In this document: one piece after another, positions 39,620 to 48,203 of the stretch
Position numbering within the stretch: the first letter of the stretch is position 1
How the letters are laid out: every line of letters begins with the position of its first letter
NCBI GenBank assembly: GCA_024281675.1
Contig: JAMXAG010000003.1
Coordinates: 140,484-204,483, forward strand
Origin: Nitrosomonas sp.
GTDB lineage: Bacteria; Pseudomonadota; Gammaproteobacteria; Burkholderiales; Nitrosomonadaceae
Reading direction: 5' to 3'
Length of the DNA stretch: 64,000 bases
Made by a program: the position numbers and the translations under genes
The notes under the pieces: model-generated
What the model was told of the DNA's origin: nothing
Database searches by the model: none
What the model saw: only the letters and a program-made list of their open reading frames with translations

Positions 39620-40804
39620 ATGAATTTTATGTACGTTAATTCTAACTGGCAAGAGGTATCGATTCGATTGGTATTGGTATTGGTCGGTTTAGGGTTTTGG
39701 CATGGCGTGCTTAATCTCATTGTTTTTCCCTTATTGGTGGTAGCTTGGATTATGGATGGCGGTTTGCTCCGTTTACGCCAAACTATCCGAGAACCACTGG
39801 TTCAAGCGCTCTTGCTGCTCTGTTTGTTGTTGATAGTGGGTTTGTCATGGAGCGGGCAATTTGAAGATGATCGCATGAAATGGGTGAAGTATTTCATGTT
39901 ATTGATTTTTGTTCCTTACTATTCACTTCTGAATCAGCAGCGACTGCCTTGGGCATTGGTAGGATTGATACTCGGTTACGTAGCCGTTCTCATTTTGGGA
40001 ATGTATCAGTTGATTGCTTTGGATACACAAGGTGTGCCGCTATTGGCGATGTCATATTTGGGTTTTTCGGCGATGCTTGGTGTGGGTTTTGTGACTCTGA
40101 TTGGAGTTTCGTGTATGAGTCGATCCCTGTTTGTGCAAGCACTGCTGTGGATTCTTGCATTTGCCATACTGCTGATCCAATTTTATCAGAATAGCAGGGT
40201 TTTTCTTTGTGCTGCCTTGATAGCAGCGGTGGCCATGTTTTTTTGTTATTACAGGGGGCAACGTTTGAGGTTGGCGACCGTCCTGTTATCATTACTGACT
40301 GTTACCATTATCTTTGCCCTGAATAGCACAGTATTTCAGGAACGTTGGGTACAAGCTAAAAGCGATTTCGAATGGATGCAACAAGGCCATTACGATTCCA
40401 GTCTTGGTTACCGTATTGCGATGTGGGATGTGGGGTTGCATGGCATTGCAGAACGTCCCTTACTCGGGCATGGAACGGGTGCGGCGGCAGGATACTTTGA
40501 GAAGACCATTCAAAGTTATAAAGAAGGTCGCTATAAAGATTTGCCAAGATTCCAGGAAACAGCACACTATCATAACGATTGGATTGAGATTGGTATGCAT
40601 TTGGGATTGCTGGGCATGTCGGCATTAGTATTTTTGTTCTGGAGTTGGTATCGTATCCTCGAAAAAAATGGCCTTGCGATATTGGGTATTGGCTTGATGA
40701 GCTATGTATTAGTAGCAGGGCTTGCTGATACCTTCCTGATCTTTAGTAGAACTTCCTTATTTTTGCTGATGATGACAGCGATAGCTATGCGTTGGAGAGA
40801 ATAA
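39620..40804 (+). CDS. O-antigen ligase/polymerase family membrane protein
   Basis: A 394-residue integral membrane protein with about ten helices and a large periplasmic loop. The Wzy_C-type motif appears as TAHYHNDWIEIGMHLGLLGM around residue 315, with the conserved histidine-asparagine pair and GLxG pattern of WaaL ligases and PglL/Wzy relatives. The preceding loop has DVGLHGIAERPLLGHGTGA, which also matches the family. It attaches O-antigen or another glycan to lipid A core (or to protein) in the periplasm. WaaL, PglL and Wzy cannot be separated from sequence alone. Confidence 0.85.
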   Translation: MNFMYVNSNWQEVSIRLVLVLVGLGFWHGVLNLIVFPLLVVAWIMDGGLLRLRQTIREPLVQALLLLCLLLIVGLSWSGQFEDDRMKWVKYFMLLIFVPYYSLLNQQRLPWALVGLILGYVAVLILGMYQLIALDTQGVPLLAMSYLGFSAMLGVGFVTLIGVSCMSRSLFVQALLWILAFAILLIQFYQNSRVFLCAALIAAVAMFFCYYRGQRLRLATVLLSLLTVTIIFALNSTVFQERWVQAKSDFEWMQQGHYDSSLGYRIAMWDVGLHGIAERPLLGHGTGAAAGYFEKTIQSYKEGRYKDLPRFQETAHYHNDWIEIGMHLGLLGMSALVFLFWSWYRILEKNGLAILGIGLMSYVLVAGLADTFLIFSRTSLFLLMMTAIAMRWRE

Positions 40805-40937
40805 TGACAATAAATTTGCTCCGCTGCTCTACGCCTATTCCTGTGGCAAGACTACGGGAAATCTCAAGTTCATTCCTCGCTAATATGTGCAACACAAAAG
40901 ACTTATTGGGCGATTTCTGAACGGTTATTGCTGACAC

Positions 40938-41930
40938 ATGCAAAACAATACGTTTCCTATCACTACCGAAACCAATGTTGTTTGTTATTTATGCGGTGAA
41001 GGTGGAGCAATCATTTATCGTAATTGTGTTGATCATTGGTTTGGTGCACCTGGTGAATGGAATTTTAAGAAATGTACTGCAATAAATTGCGGTCATGTCT
41101 GGCTTGACCCAAGGCCGCATGTGGATGATATAGGCAAGGTTTATCGAAATTATTACACACACGATGCAAATGATACGCACCTGACCGGTTGGTTAAAGAT
41201 CCTACGCACTGTGTTACATCGATTCAGTTTATTGGGACTGTATAAGGAACGTCAGCGATATAAACGCATGTATCTCGATGATATCGTGCATGGAAGCTTG
41301 CTGGAAGTTGGGTGTGGAAATGGTAAACGATTAAATAGATTGCGTGATTTGGGGTGGAAAGTGACCGGTCAAGAAATTGACCCTGTAGCTTACGAATTCG
41401 TAACCCATAACTTAGGAATATTCGTTTACTTGGGCTCGCTCGAGAGTTTAAATATTTCTGAGCAATATGATGTGATTCTGATGAGTCATGTCATTGAGCA
41501 TGTATATGATCCGGCTGCTTTATTAGCATCTTGCTTTCGATTACTAAAGCAAGATGGCCTTATCATATTACTTACACCTAATGTGGATAGCTATGGTCAT
41601 CGGAAATTTCGCGCTGGTTGGCGAGGGTTGGAGCCACCTAGGCATCTCCATTTGTTTACTTCAAAAACTTTGACACGATTGATGCAAAAATCGGGTTTTC
41701 AGTGCCAAAAATCATGGACAACACCGATTACTGCTTTTGGTATCGGTCAAAATAGTTTTGTACCCACAGATTCCGTTACGAAACAGCAGCAATCGATTAC
41801 CTATCGTGATATTTTTCGAGGATTCTGGTTCCAACTGTTTGCACGCATTGCATTTGTGTTGGACAAGCAGTCAGGCGAAGAATGTGTCCTGATAGCCAGA
41901 AAGCAAAGGATTGATACAGAATTGAAATAA
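40938..41930 (+). CDS. Class I SAM-dependent methyltransferase with N-terminal cysteine-rich segment
   Basis: A 330-residue protein. The first 60 residues form a zinc-ribbon-like segment (VCYLCGEGG and CTAINCGHVWLDPRP). The methyltransferase domain follows, with LLEVGCGNGKRLNRLRDLGWKVTGQEIDP as motif I and YDVILMSHVIEHVYDPAALLASCFRLLKQDGLIILLTPN as motifs post-I to III. This combination is common in glycan and lipopolysaccharide clusters. The target is unknown. It follows the ligase gene after a 133-bp spacer containing only a 38-codon open frame. Confidence 0.8.
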   Translation: MQNNTFPITTETNVVCYLCGEGGAIIYRNCVDHWFGAPGEWNFKKCTAINCGHVWLDPRPHVDDIGKVYRNYYTHDANDTHLTGWLKILRTVLHRFSLLGLYKERQRYKRMYLDDIVHGSLLEVGCGNGKRLNRLRDLGWKVTGQEIDPVAYEFVTHNLGIFVYLGSLESLNISEQYDVILMSHVIEHVYDPAALLASCFRLLKQDGLIILLTPNVDSYGHRKFRAGWRGLEPPRHLHLFTSKTLTRLMQKSGFQCQKSWTTPITAFGIGQNSFVPTDSVTKQQQSITYRDIFRGFWFQLFARIAFVLDKQSGEECVLIARKQRIDTELK

Positions 41931-41940
41931 GGAAGCTTGT

Positions 41941-42615
41941 ATGAAGCAAGAAAAGAATCAAATGGATATCATTCTGCCCATAGTTCACCCCGAGATTGAA
42001 AGTTATATGCGTACCTTGGCATCACTTACGGATGACTCCGTATTACTTGAGATGGAAGCATTTGCGAAGCAACAGAACTTTCCGATCGTCAATCGTTTGG
42101 TCGGAATTTTTTTGGCAACGCAAGCTAAAATGATTCAAGCAAGGCGTGTTTTTGAATTTGGCAGTGGCTATGGTTATTCTGCTTATTGGTTTGCTAAAGC
42201 GGTAGGTGCTGAAGGCCAAGTGATTTGCAGCGATATCAATCCAGCCAATCAGGCTGCAGCCGAGCACTATCTGGCGAGTACCGGTTTGTGGCAACGGCTC
42301 AATTTTCAAATTGGAGAAGCCCAGGATGTTTTTTTATCGACTGAAGGTATGTTTGATATTTGCTATAACGATGTTGATAAAGAAGCTTATCCGGAAATAT
42401 GGCAAATGGCGAAACACAGAATACGTCCGGGTGGTTTGTATATTGCTGATAATGTTTTGTGGAGCGGGCGCGTGATTACACAAAATGATGTTGGCGCTAT
42501 CAGTAGGGCGACGAAAGCCATCATAAAGCATAATCAGATGATTTTTGATGATGCTGAATTCGAAACTTTCATTAATCCTATCCGAGATGGCGTGCTGGTG
42601 GCCAGGAAGAAGTAA
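41941..42615 (+). CDS. O-methyltransferase (caffeoyl-CoA/catechol type)
   Basis: A 224-residue class I methyltransferase of the O-MT family 3: RRVFEFGSGYGYSAYWFAKAVGAEGQVICSDINPANQAAAEHYLAS gives the SAM site, and FDICYNDVDKEAYPEIWQMAKHRIRPGGLYIADNVLWSGRV the divalent-metal site region. The start ATG lies 11 bp after the previous gene with an aaggaag ribosome site. It could act on a small phenolic or catecholic substrate, or on a glycan. The cluster context does not settle which. Confidence 0.85.
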   Translation: MKQEKNQMDIILPIVHPEIESYMRTLASLTDDSVLLEMEAFAKQQNFPIVNRLVGIFLATQAKMIQARRVFEFGSGYGYSAYWFAKAVGAEGQVICSDINPANQAAAEHYLASTGLWQRLNFQIGEAQDVFLSTEGMFDICYNDVDKEAYPEIWQMAKHRIRPGGLYIADNVLWSGRVITQNDVGAISRATKAIIKHNQMIFDDAEFETFINPIRDGVLVARKK

Positions 42616-42635
42616 TCGCTGATGCAGAAACTCAG

Positions 42636-42672
42636 AGCACACCGAATTCTTGGATGTGCTAAATAGTTTTTT
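42636..42672 (+). terminator. Possible weak terminator after the O-methyltransferase gene
   Basis: Short inverted repeat agcaca (42636-42641) and tgtgct (42655-42660), followed after a few bases by six T residues (42667-42672). The stem is only six base pairs, so this is tentative. It lies between convergent genes. Confidence 0.3.
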
Positions 42673-42737
42673 ATCACACCAAACGCTGGTATGACCAATA
42701 AGTTTTAGCTTCTTAAGCAAAGACCTTATTCTGTTTG

Positions 42738-43019
42738 TTAATCACTGCGCTTCGTTACTTCCAGCAAGTGATATCCAAATTGTGTTTTTACCGGCCCTTG
42801 CACTTCCCCAACCGGTGCGCTGAATACAACCGTATCAAATTCTTTTACCATCTGTCCGCGACCGAATTCGCCCAGATCTCCACCTTGCTGTCCAGATGGA
42901 CATTGTGAGTGTTGTTTGGCAAGCTCGCCAAAACTAGCACCATTTTCTATTTCTGTTTTAAGTGATTGGCATTGTTCTTCGGTTTTTACCAAAATGTGAC
43001 GTGCGCTGGCGCGAGGCAT
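42738..43019 (-). CDS. ppiC: Small cytoplasmic parvulin, PpiC type
   Basis: A 93-residue stand-alone parvulin domain: [83 protein letters not shown]. The length and the absence of a signal peptide match PpiC/Par10, a cytoplasmic prolyl isomerase. A strong ribosome site (aaggag) lies before the ATG. It is the second parvulin of the window; the other, at 19852, is exported and longer. Confidence 0.93.
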   Translation of the reverse strand: MPRASARHILVKTEEQCQSLKTEIENGASFGELAKQHSQCPSGQQGGDLGEFGRGQMVKEFDTVVFSAPVGEVQGPVKTQFGYHLLEVTKRSD

Positions 43020-43242
43020 GATTTTTCTCCTTTTTTAGGATCGTGCTTCCAAAAATTAATTTTTTACAACGATAGGTAAGGTCTCTAGCAATTTCTAACC
43101 GCAAAGTATTTCAAATTTTTAGCAGCACCATCGGTTATTTTAACGTGATACAGTTAAGCATAACTTGATCTGAAAAATCATGCACTGCTTTATTTTGCAA
43201 AATTTCTGATCGTTTTTTTCTATACAGAGTGAAGTGACCGCA

Positions 43243-43908
43243 ATGTCTTTAAATATTCTAGAGTTACGCAATATTAACAAAGCTTATCCGCAAGGGCGGA
43301 AGGTATTGGACAATCTAATCTTTACGCTTAAAGCGGGTGAGTATGTGGCCATCATGGGTGAGTCCGGTGTGGGGAAATCGACATTGCTGAATCTAATTGC
43401 GGGCCTGGATACGCCTGATTCCGGAGAGGTACTTATTGATGGTGTCGCTATTTCTTCATTGAGTGATGATGCGGCAACGCAATTGCGCCGTGAGCGGTTC
43501 GGTTTTATTTTTCAGGCCTTTCATGTTCTGCCACATTTGACATTGCTGCAAAATGTTGCTTTGCCGTTGCTACTTAATGGACAATCATTACAGCATGCTG
43601 AGCAGATGCTCGATCAAGTTGGCTTGCAGGGGCGAGGACAGGATTTTCCACGTCAACTCTCCGGTGGTGAATTGCAACGTGTAGCCATTGCACGGGCTTT
43701 GATTCATCGTCCTAAGTTGATATTGGCTGACGAGCCCACAGGAAACCTCGATCCCGATACCGCGCAGGAGATTTTGCAATTAATACGCGCTGAAATTAAT
43801 GCGAATAACGCTAGCGCGATTATCGTGACACATTCGCATATGGCCGCGGCGACAACTGATCGTGTCATGAATTTGCGTAAAGATGGTTTACATCCGATGA
43901 GTTTATGA
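43243..43908 (+). CDS. ABC transporter ATPase, LolD/MacB-like (AttE type)
   Basis: A 221-residue ABC ATPase with Walker A GESGVGKST at 39-47, the Q-loop in GFIFQAFHVLPHLT, signature LSGGELQRVAIARAL, Walker B LILADEPTGNLD, and switch histidine in IVTHSH. This sequence class serves mechanotransmission systems with FtsX-domain permeases (LolD, MacB, AttE) rather than ordinary importers. An in-frame GTG at 43234 is possible, but I prefer the ATG at 43243. The stop overlaps the permease start (ATGA). The neighbouring AttH protein points to an Att-like system and not LolCDE itself. Confidence 0.88.
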   Translation: MSLNILELRNINKAYPQGRKVLDNLIFTLKAGEYVAIMGESGVGKSTLLNLIAGLDTPDSGEVLIDGVAISSLSDDAATQLRRERFGFIFQAFHVLPHLTLLQNVALPLLLNGQSLQHAEQMLDQVGLQGRGQDFPRQLSGGELQRVAIARALIHRPKLILADEPTGNLDPDTAQEILQLIRAEINANNASAIIVTHSHMAAATTDRVMNLRKDGLHPMSL

Positions 43909-46475
43909 AAACAGGAAATACAATGATGTTAAACCGCTGGTTACTCGTGGGTGAGTGGCGGTCGCATATCGGCCAAGCATTGGTTACTTTGTTGGCGATT
44001 GCGATTGGTGTTGCAATGGGATTCTCGATTCATTTGCTCAATAGTGCTGCATTTAACGAATTTTCCGCTGCTAGTAAGGACCTGTCTGGACAGTCGGATT
44101 TATTGGTGCGTGCCAAGACTGCTTTAATGGATGAGGCGCTTTATCCTCAATTGGCGGTTTATGATGGTGTGGCAGTAGCCAATCCGGTGCTGGAATTGGA
44201 TATTGCGATGCCCGGTAAACGACAAGCCCGCGGCGATTACAAATTGAAAGTAATCGGCATCGATATGTTTCGTGCAGCACAAATTGCCCCCGATTTGTTA
44301 GGTGTTCCCGAAGAGGGGAAGGCAATGGATCGGTTGGCAGATGACACGATCTTTTTATCGCCAGCGGCAATGTCTTGGTTAGAAGTGAAACAAAACGATA
44401 CGCTGTCATTCCATGTTGGAATACAATCCGTGTCATTGCGTGTTGCGGGTGGTTTGGTGCGCGCCAGAAGTGGGCAAAGTATTGCCGTGATGGATATTGG
44501 TGCGGCGCAATGGCGCTTACAGCATTTGGGTAAGTTGTCGCGTGTTGAGTTGAAATTAAAAGACGGTGTAAATCATGCTGTATTTAAGGATAAATTGGAA
44601 CAGCATCTAGGAACATCCTATGCGGTAGTTGAATTGGAAAATCAAGAAGCACGGGTGGCCAATATGTCACGTGCCTATCGTGTCAATTTGAACATGCTGG
44701 CGCTGGTGGCCTTATTCACCGGAAGCTTTTTAGTGTTTTCGACACAAGCGCTCTCGATCATACGCCGCCGTCAGCAATTTGCATTGCTGCGGGTATTAGG
44801 TTTTACCCGCCGCCAACTACTTTGGCAAGTGATGATAGAAGGAATGATGCTGGGAATACTCGGCTCGATTGTAGGAGTAGTATTGGGATATGCGATTGCC
44901 GTCAGTGTGATTGAATTCTTTGGGGGAAGTTTAGGCAGTAGTTTCTTTCCAGGTATTAAACCCGATATTAATTTTGAAATTTGGACTGCTTTGATCTATT
45001 TTGTGGTTGGATTGGGTGTGACATTATTGGGAAGTATTGTGCCCGCGTTGGAAGCTGCGCGCGCAAAACCTGCATTGGCATTGAAATTAGGCAGTGAAGA
45101 TGCCGCCATGAAAAAAACATCGTTTCCTTGGTTTGCCATAATGGGTTTGTGTCTTGCTGTCATCTTCACGCAATTACCTGTTTTGAATGGATTGCCGGTT
45201 TTTGGCTATTTGGCCATTGCGCTGTTATTAATTGGCAGTATCGCTTTAATACCGCATGTAATCACTTGGCTTTTTGCTGCTACTGTTACTTTTAGAAGAC
45301 ATATCCGTATGGGCGCTGTTGGGTTTCTATCCTTGGCGCGGTTAGAGAATGCGCCTAATCATGCATCGATTGCGCTAGGAGGTATATTGGCGAGTTTCAG
45401 CTTGATGGTTGCGATGGCTATTATGGTAACGAGTTTCCGTGAATCGGTTGATCAATGGTTAGATCGTGTGTTGCCTGCTGATCTTTATGTGCGTACTGCT
45501 GCTGTTGGAGATCTCGGTGGTTTTCATTTAGACACACAACAAATCATCTCTGCGTTTCCAGCTTTTTCTCGAGTGGATTTTTTTCGTACACAGCAAGTAT
45601 TATTCGATGTCGATAGACCGGAGGTGACCCTATTTGCGCGTCCGATCGATCGAATAGATCCGCGCAATACATTGCCTATCATTAATGATGAAACACATGC
45701 AGTCATAGCATTGGATTCACTGCCGGAGAATGTTTTACCTGTTTGGGTATCGGAAGCCATGGTGGATTTATATGGTTATCAGGTTGGGGAGCGAGTGATG
45801 TTGCCGATTGGTGCGAGCACGCATGAGTTTATGGTAGTGGCTGTCTGGCGTGATTACGGGCGTCAGTTCGGTGCGATACAAATACAATTGGATGATTATC
45901 GAACCATTACAGGTGATTCCACCGTGAATACGGTTGCATTGTGGTTGCAAGCCAATGTGTCAATGCAACAAGTGATTGAGCAATTACGACAATTACCTTT
46001 TGGTAAGGAATTGGAGATTTCTCGATCAAGTGATTTGCGAGCAATTAGTCTAGAAATCTTCGATCGTAGTTTTGCGGTTACCTACTTGCTTGAATTGGTT
46101 GCGGTCATTATTGGATTGTTCGGCGTGGCTGCGAGTTTTTCTGCGCAAATGCTGGCACGTGCTAAAGAATTCGGCATGCTGCGGCATATTGGCATGACGC
46201 GACACCAAATCTTACTCATGTTGGCAACGGAAGGTGGTTTGTTGACAAGCTTGGGTATTATGTTTGGATTTTTGCTCGGTTGGGGAATCAGTTTAGTTCT
46301 GATTTTTATCATTAATCCACAATCATTCCATTGGACAATGCAAATGTACTTACCCTGGGGTTGGTTGATAATGATCGCAATCGTTATGCTGATTACTGCA
46401 ACATGTACGGCATTATTGGCAGGGCGACGCGCGGTTTCAAAGCAAGTAATACAAGCCGTTCGGGAGGATTGGTAA
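43905..46475 (+). CDS. FtsX-domain ABC permease, AttFG-like
   Basis: An 856-residue permease with two FtsX modules. One N-terminal helix is followed by a large periplasmic MacB-PCD-like domain. FtsX helices then appear with ALSIIRRRQQFALLRVLGFTRRQLLWQVMIEG (about 278-310). A second periplasmic domain follows, and a C-terminal FtsX block with AREFGMLRHIGMTR-like AKEFGMLRHIGMTRHQILLMLATEG (about 755-780). Both RxLG(F/M)TR motifs couple to the ATPase. A single chain corresponding to the two permeases AttF and AttG explains the length. It is overlapped by 4 bp with the ATPase and by 1 bp with the AttH gene. Confidence 0.86.
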   Translation: MKTGNTMMLNRWLLVGEWRSHIGQALVTLLAIAIGVAMGFSIHLLNSAAFNEFSAASKDLSGQSDLLVRAKTALMDEALYPQLAVYDGVAVANPVLELDIAMPGKRQARGDYKLKVIGIDMFRAAQIAPDLLGVPEEGKAMDRLADDTIFLSPAAMSWLEVKQNDTLSFHVGIQSVSLRVAGGLVRARSGQSIAVMDIGAAQWRLQHLGKLSRVELKLKDGVNHAVFKDKLEQHLGTSYAVVELENQEARVANMSRAYRVNLNMLALVALFTGSFLVFSTQALSIIRRRQQFALLRVLGFTRRQLLWQVMIEGMMLGILGSIVGVVLGYAIAVSVIEFFGGSLGSSFFPGIKPDINFEIWTALIYFVVGLGVTLLGSIVPALEAARAKPALALKLGSEDAAMKKTSFPWFAIMGLCLAVIFTQLPVLNGLPVFGYLAIALLLIGSIALIPHVITWLFAATVTFRRHIRMGAVGFLSLARLENAPNHASIALGGILASFSLMVAMAIMVTSFRESVDQWLDRVLPADLYVRTAAVGDLGGFHLDTQQIISAFPAFSRVDFFRTQQVLFDVDRPEVTLFARPIDRIDPRNTLPIINDETHAVIALDSLPENVLPVWVSEAMVDLYGYQVGERVMLPIGASTHEFMVVAVWRDYGRQFGAIQIQLDDYRTITGDSTVNTVALWLQANVSMQQVIEQLRQLPFGKELEISRSSDLRAISLEIFDRSFAVTYLLELVAVIIGLFGVAASFSAQMLARAKEFGMLRHIGMTRHQILLMLATEGGLLTSLGIMFGFLLGWGISLVLIFIINPQSFHWTMQMYLPWGWLIMIAIVMLITATCTALLAGRRAVSKQVIQAVREDW

Positions 46476-47584
46476 TGAAACAATCGTACAAAAAAAATAA
46501 GAAACGATTCGTTATGTTGATCGGCTTGTTATTTCTGATGATCAGTGTAATGACAGTCAATGATTCGGCGCTGTCTTCGCGCTTATTGCCGGTTTTACCT
46601 GATCATTTGTTGGTTTTTCCGAACGATTATGGAGCTCATCCGGATTTTCGCCTCGAGTGGTGGTATATCACTGGATGGCTCGAGACGGACGATAAAAAGA
46701 AATTTGGTTTTCAGGTGACTTTTTTTCGCTATGCGACAGACTTGAATTTCGGGAATCCGAGCCGATTTGCCGCGAAAGATGTGGTTATTGCACATTTGGC
46801 GCTATCGGACCCTGCAGTGGGTCGATTAATGCACCGGGAAAAAACTGCGCGTGAAGGTTTTGATTTGGCTTATTCGAAACAAGGAAATACGGGTGTGAAG
46901 TTGGATGATTGGTTTCTGGTTCGCGAAGAGAACGGAACTTATCAAGTGGATATGCGTTCGGAAGATTTCGGCTTGCAACTATCGTTACGGCCAACACAAA
47001 AACCAATGCTGCAAGGTGATCAGGGTTTTTCTCGCAAGGGTCCCAAACCAGAGCAGGCAAGTTATTACTATAGCGAACCACATTTAAGTACTACCGGTAC
47101 AGTGTTCAAGAATCATCAATCGTTCAGCGTGGACGGCGTGGCTTGGTTGGATCATGAGTGGTCAACAGCTTATCTCGATTCAGATGCGGATGGATGGGAC
47201 TGGATAGGCGCGAATTTGGATGATGGTTCCGCATTGATGATGTTCCAAATTCGTGGCAAAAAAGGTGATCGGATATGGGCTTATGCTGCGCTTCGAGAGG
47301 TTTCTGGAGAGATGCGTTTCTTTACTGCCAATGAAATTGAGTTTACACCTATTCGTATGTGGGAATCACCGCATACCGAAGCGGTATACCCTGTTTCCAT
47401 GCGTATTCGTACAGGTGAAATTGAGTGGCAACTGATACCGCTCATGGATGATCAAGAACTGGATTCCAGGCAATCCACTGGCGCAGTTTACTGGGAAGGT
47501 GCTGTAACATTGATCAAAGATAATCGTTCGGTTGGACAAGGTTATCTTGAATTGACTGGCTATGTAAGGCCTTTAACGTTATAA
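46475..47584 (+). CDS. AttH/CrtC-like lipocalin-fold protein
   Basis: A 369-residue protein with an N-terminal hydrophobic anchor (KRFVMLIGLLFLMISVMTVN, probably uncleaved or a signal). The AttH domain follows, opened by DYGAHPDFRLEWWYITGWLETDDKKKFGFQVTFFR. The W-W-Y motif, SVDGVAWLDHEWSTAYLDSDADGWDWIGANLDDGSALMMFQIR and the ending GQGYLELTGYV are hallmarks of the family related to carotenoid hydratase CrtC and made of two lipocalin-like domains. It acts outside the inner membrane in AttEFGH systems of unsettled function. The frame stays open upstream, but the ATG at 46475 overlaps the permease stop by 1 bp and fits the anchor. Confidence 0.86.
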   Translation: MKQSYKKNKKRFVMLIGLLFLMISVMTVNDSALSSRLLPVLPDHLLVFPNDYGAHPDFRLEWWYITGWLETDDKKKFGFQVTFFRYATDLNFGNPSRFAAKDVVIAHLALSDPAVGRLMHREKTAREGFDLAYSKQGNTGVKLDDWFLVREENGTYQVDMRSEDFGLQLSLRPTQKPMLQGDQGFSRKGPKPEQASYYYSEPHLSTTGTVFKNHQSFSVDGVAWLDHEWSTAYLDSDADGWDWIGANLDDGSALMMFQIRGKKGDRIWAYAALREVSGEMRFFTANEIEFTPIRMWESPHTEAVYPVSMRIRTGEIEWQLIPLMDDQELDSRQSTGAVYWEGAVTLIKDNRSVGQGYLELTGYVRPLTL

Positions 47585-47664
47585 CAGTGCGTAAAGGTGG
47601 TTGGATGTTATTTCAATACTTTCATTGTTGATAAATGTGAGTTAGAATTCAAAAGTCAATGTGA

Positions 47665-47692
47665 TTGACGTATCGAATGTATGATATAAAAT
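47665..47692 (+). promoter_or_regulatory. Putative promoter of the structured leader and small membrane protein
   Basis: TTGACG (47665-47670) and TAAAAT (47687-47692) are separated by 16 bp. Transcription would begin near 47699, ahead of three inverted repeats and the small gene at 47851. The -35 overlaps a short palindrome (gtcaat-gtg-attgac, 47655-47669), a possible regulator site. Confidence 0.55.
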
Positions 47693-47710
47693 CATTGTGA
47701 ACTGACCATG

Positions 47711-47752
47711 CTCACTTGTTTATTACATCGGTTGATGTAATAAACAAGTGAG
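47711..47752. repeat. Perfect 19-bp inverted repeat with 4-nt loop
   Basis: Arms 47711-47729 and 47734-47752 (ctcacttgtttattacatc and its exact reverse complement) enclose ggtt. In RNA this would be a long stable hairpin. No run of T follows, so it is not a standard terminator. Confidence 0.85.
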
Positions 47753-47757
47753 AGGTG

Positions 47758-47780
47758 CATGATCAATAGGTATGATCATG
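47758..47780. repeat. 8-bp inverted repeat with 7-nt loop
   Basis: Arms catgatca (47758-47765) and tgatcatg (47773-47780), exactly complementary, directly follow the first long hairpin by five bases. It is the second of three inverted repeats in about 100 bp. Confidence 0.65.
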
Positions 47781-47793
47781 AAGGTAGGGGAAA

Positions 47794-47813
47794 CGTTTCT
47801 AAATTTAGAAACG
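47794..47813. repeat. Perfect 20-bp palindrome
   Basis: The palindrome cgtttctaaa|tttagaaacg lies 37 bp before the start codon of the small gene. A perfect even palindrome suits a dimeric DNA-binding regulator, but it could also fold as a hairpin with a short AT loop. Confidence 0.75.
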
Positions 47814-47850
47814 GGGTTGTTTATAGTTTTTAAATAATAAGGAGAGAAGG

Positions 47851-47967
47851 ATGCAAAACGAAAGTGGTGTTAACAGAAGAGAAACAGATGCGCAAGTATT
47901 GAGACTGTTCTTTATTTCAACCGCTATTTTTATTGTTATCGGCGCGGTTATTTACGGAGTATTCTAG
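47851..47967 (+). CDS. Small single-helix membrane protein, 38 residues
   Basis: A 38-residue protein beginning MQNESGVNRRETDAQVLRLF with one hydrophobic helix (FFISTAIFIVIGAVIYGVF). The polar N-terminus of about 17 residues would face the cytoplasm or periplasm depending on orientation. A strong ribosome site, aaggagagaagg, lies directly ahead of the ATG. The coding sequence is followed 163 bp later by a bidirectional terminator, and a promoter and three inverted repeats precede it. I do not recognise the family. Small respiratory-complex subunits look similar in size, but nothing identifies this as one. The well-formed signals argue that it is a real gene. Confidence 0.72.
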   Translation: MQNESGVNRRETDAQVLRLFFISTAIFIVIGAVIYGVF

Positions 47968-48130
47968 GTTTTGAGTAGATTTGATGCTCTGCTTGCATAG
48001 ATTGATCAGTCAAAGATTGTTTAGAATAAAACTGATTGCTAATATGTTTATGCATGAACTGCTTGTTTCACCGGTTTTTTATTTAGTGAATTGCAGAAAA
48101 AGGCCCTCAGTCTAAAGATTCCTTAAAATT

Positions 48131-48168
48131 AAATACCCATTCATCTGATTACAGATGAATGGGTATTT
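48131..48168. terminator. Bidirectional terminator between the small protein and protoglobin genes
   Basis: A perfect 17-bp stem (48131-48147 with 48152-48168; core tacccattcatctg) has an atta loop. A residues precede the left arm and T-rich sequence follows the right arm, so it can act in both directions. It separates the + strand small gene from the - strand protoglobin gene. Confidence 0.85.
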
Positions 48169-48203
48169 ATGTTTTATTACGGCGAATGAGCGCAGATTTT
48201 ATT

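Noticed and set aside
47711-47752. Reading the 19-bp hairpin as the terminator of the AttH operon
   Set aside because: It lacks a following T run, and a promoter lies just upstream of it, so it belongs to the next transcript.
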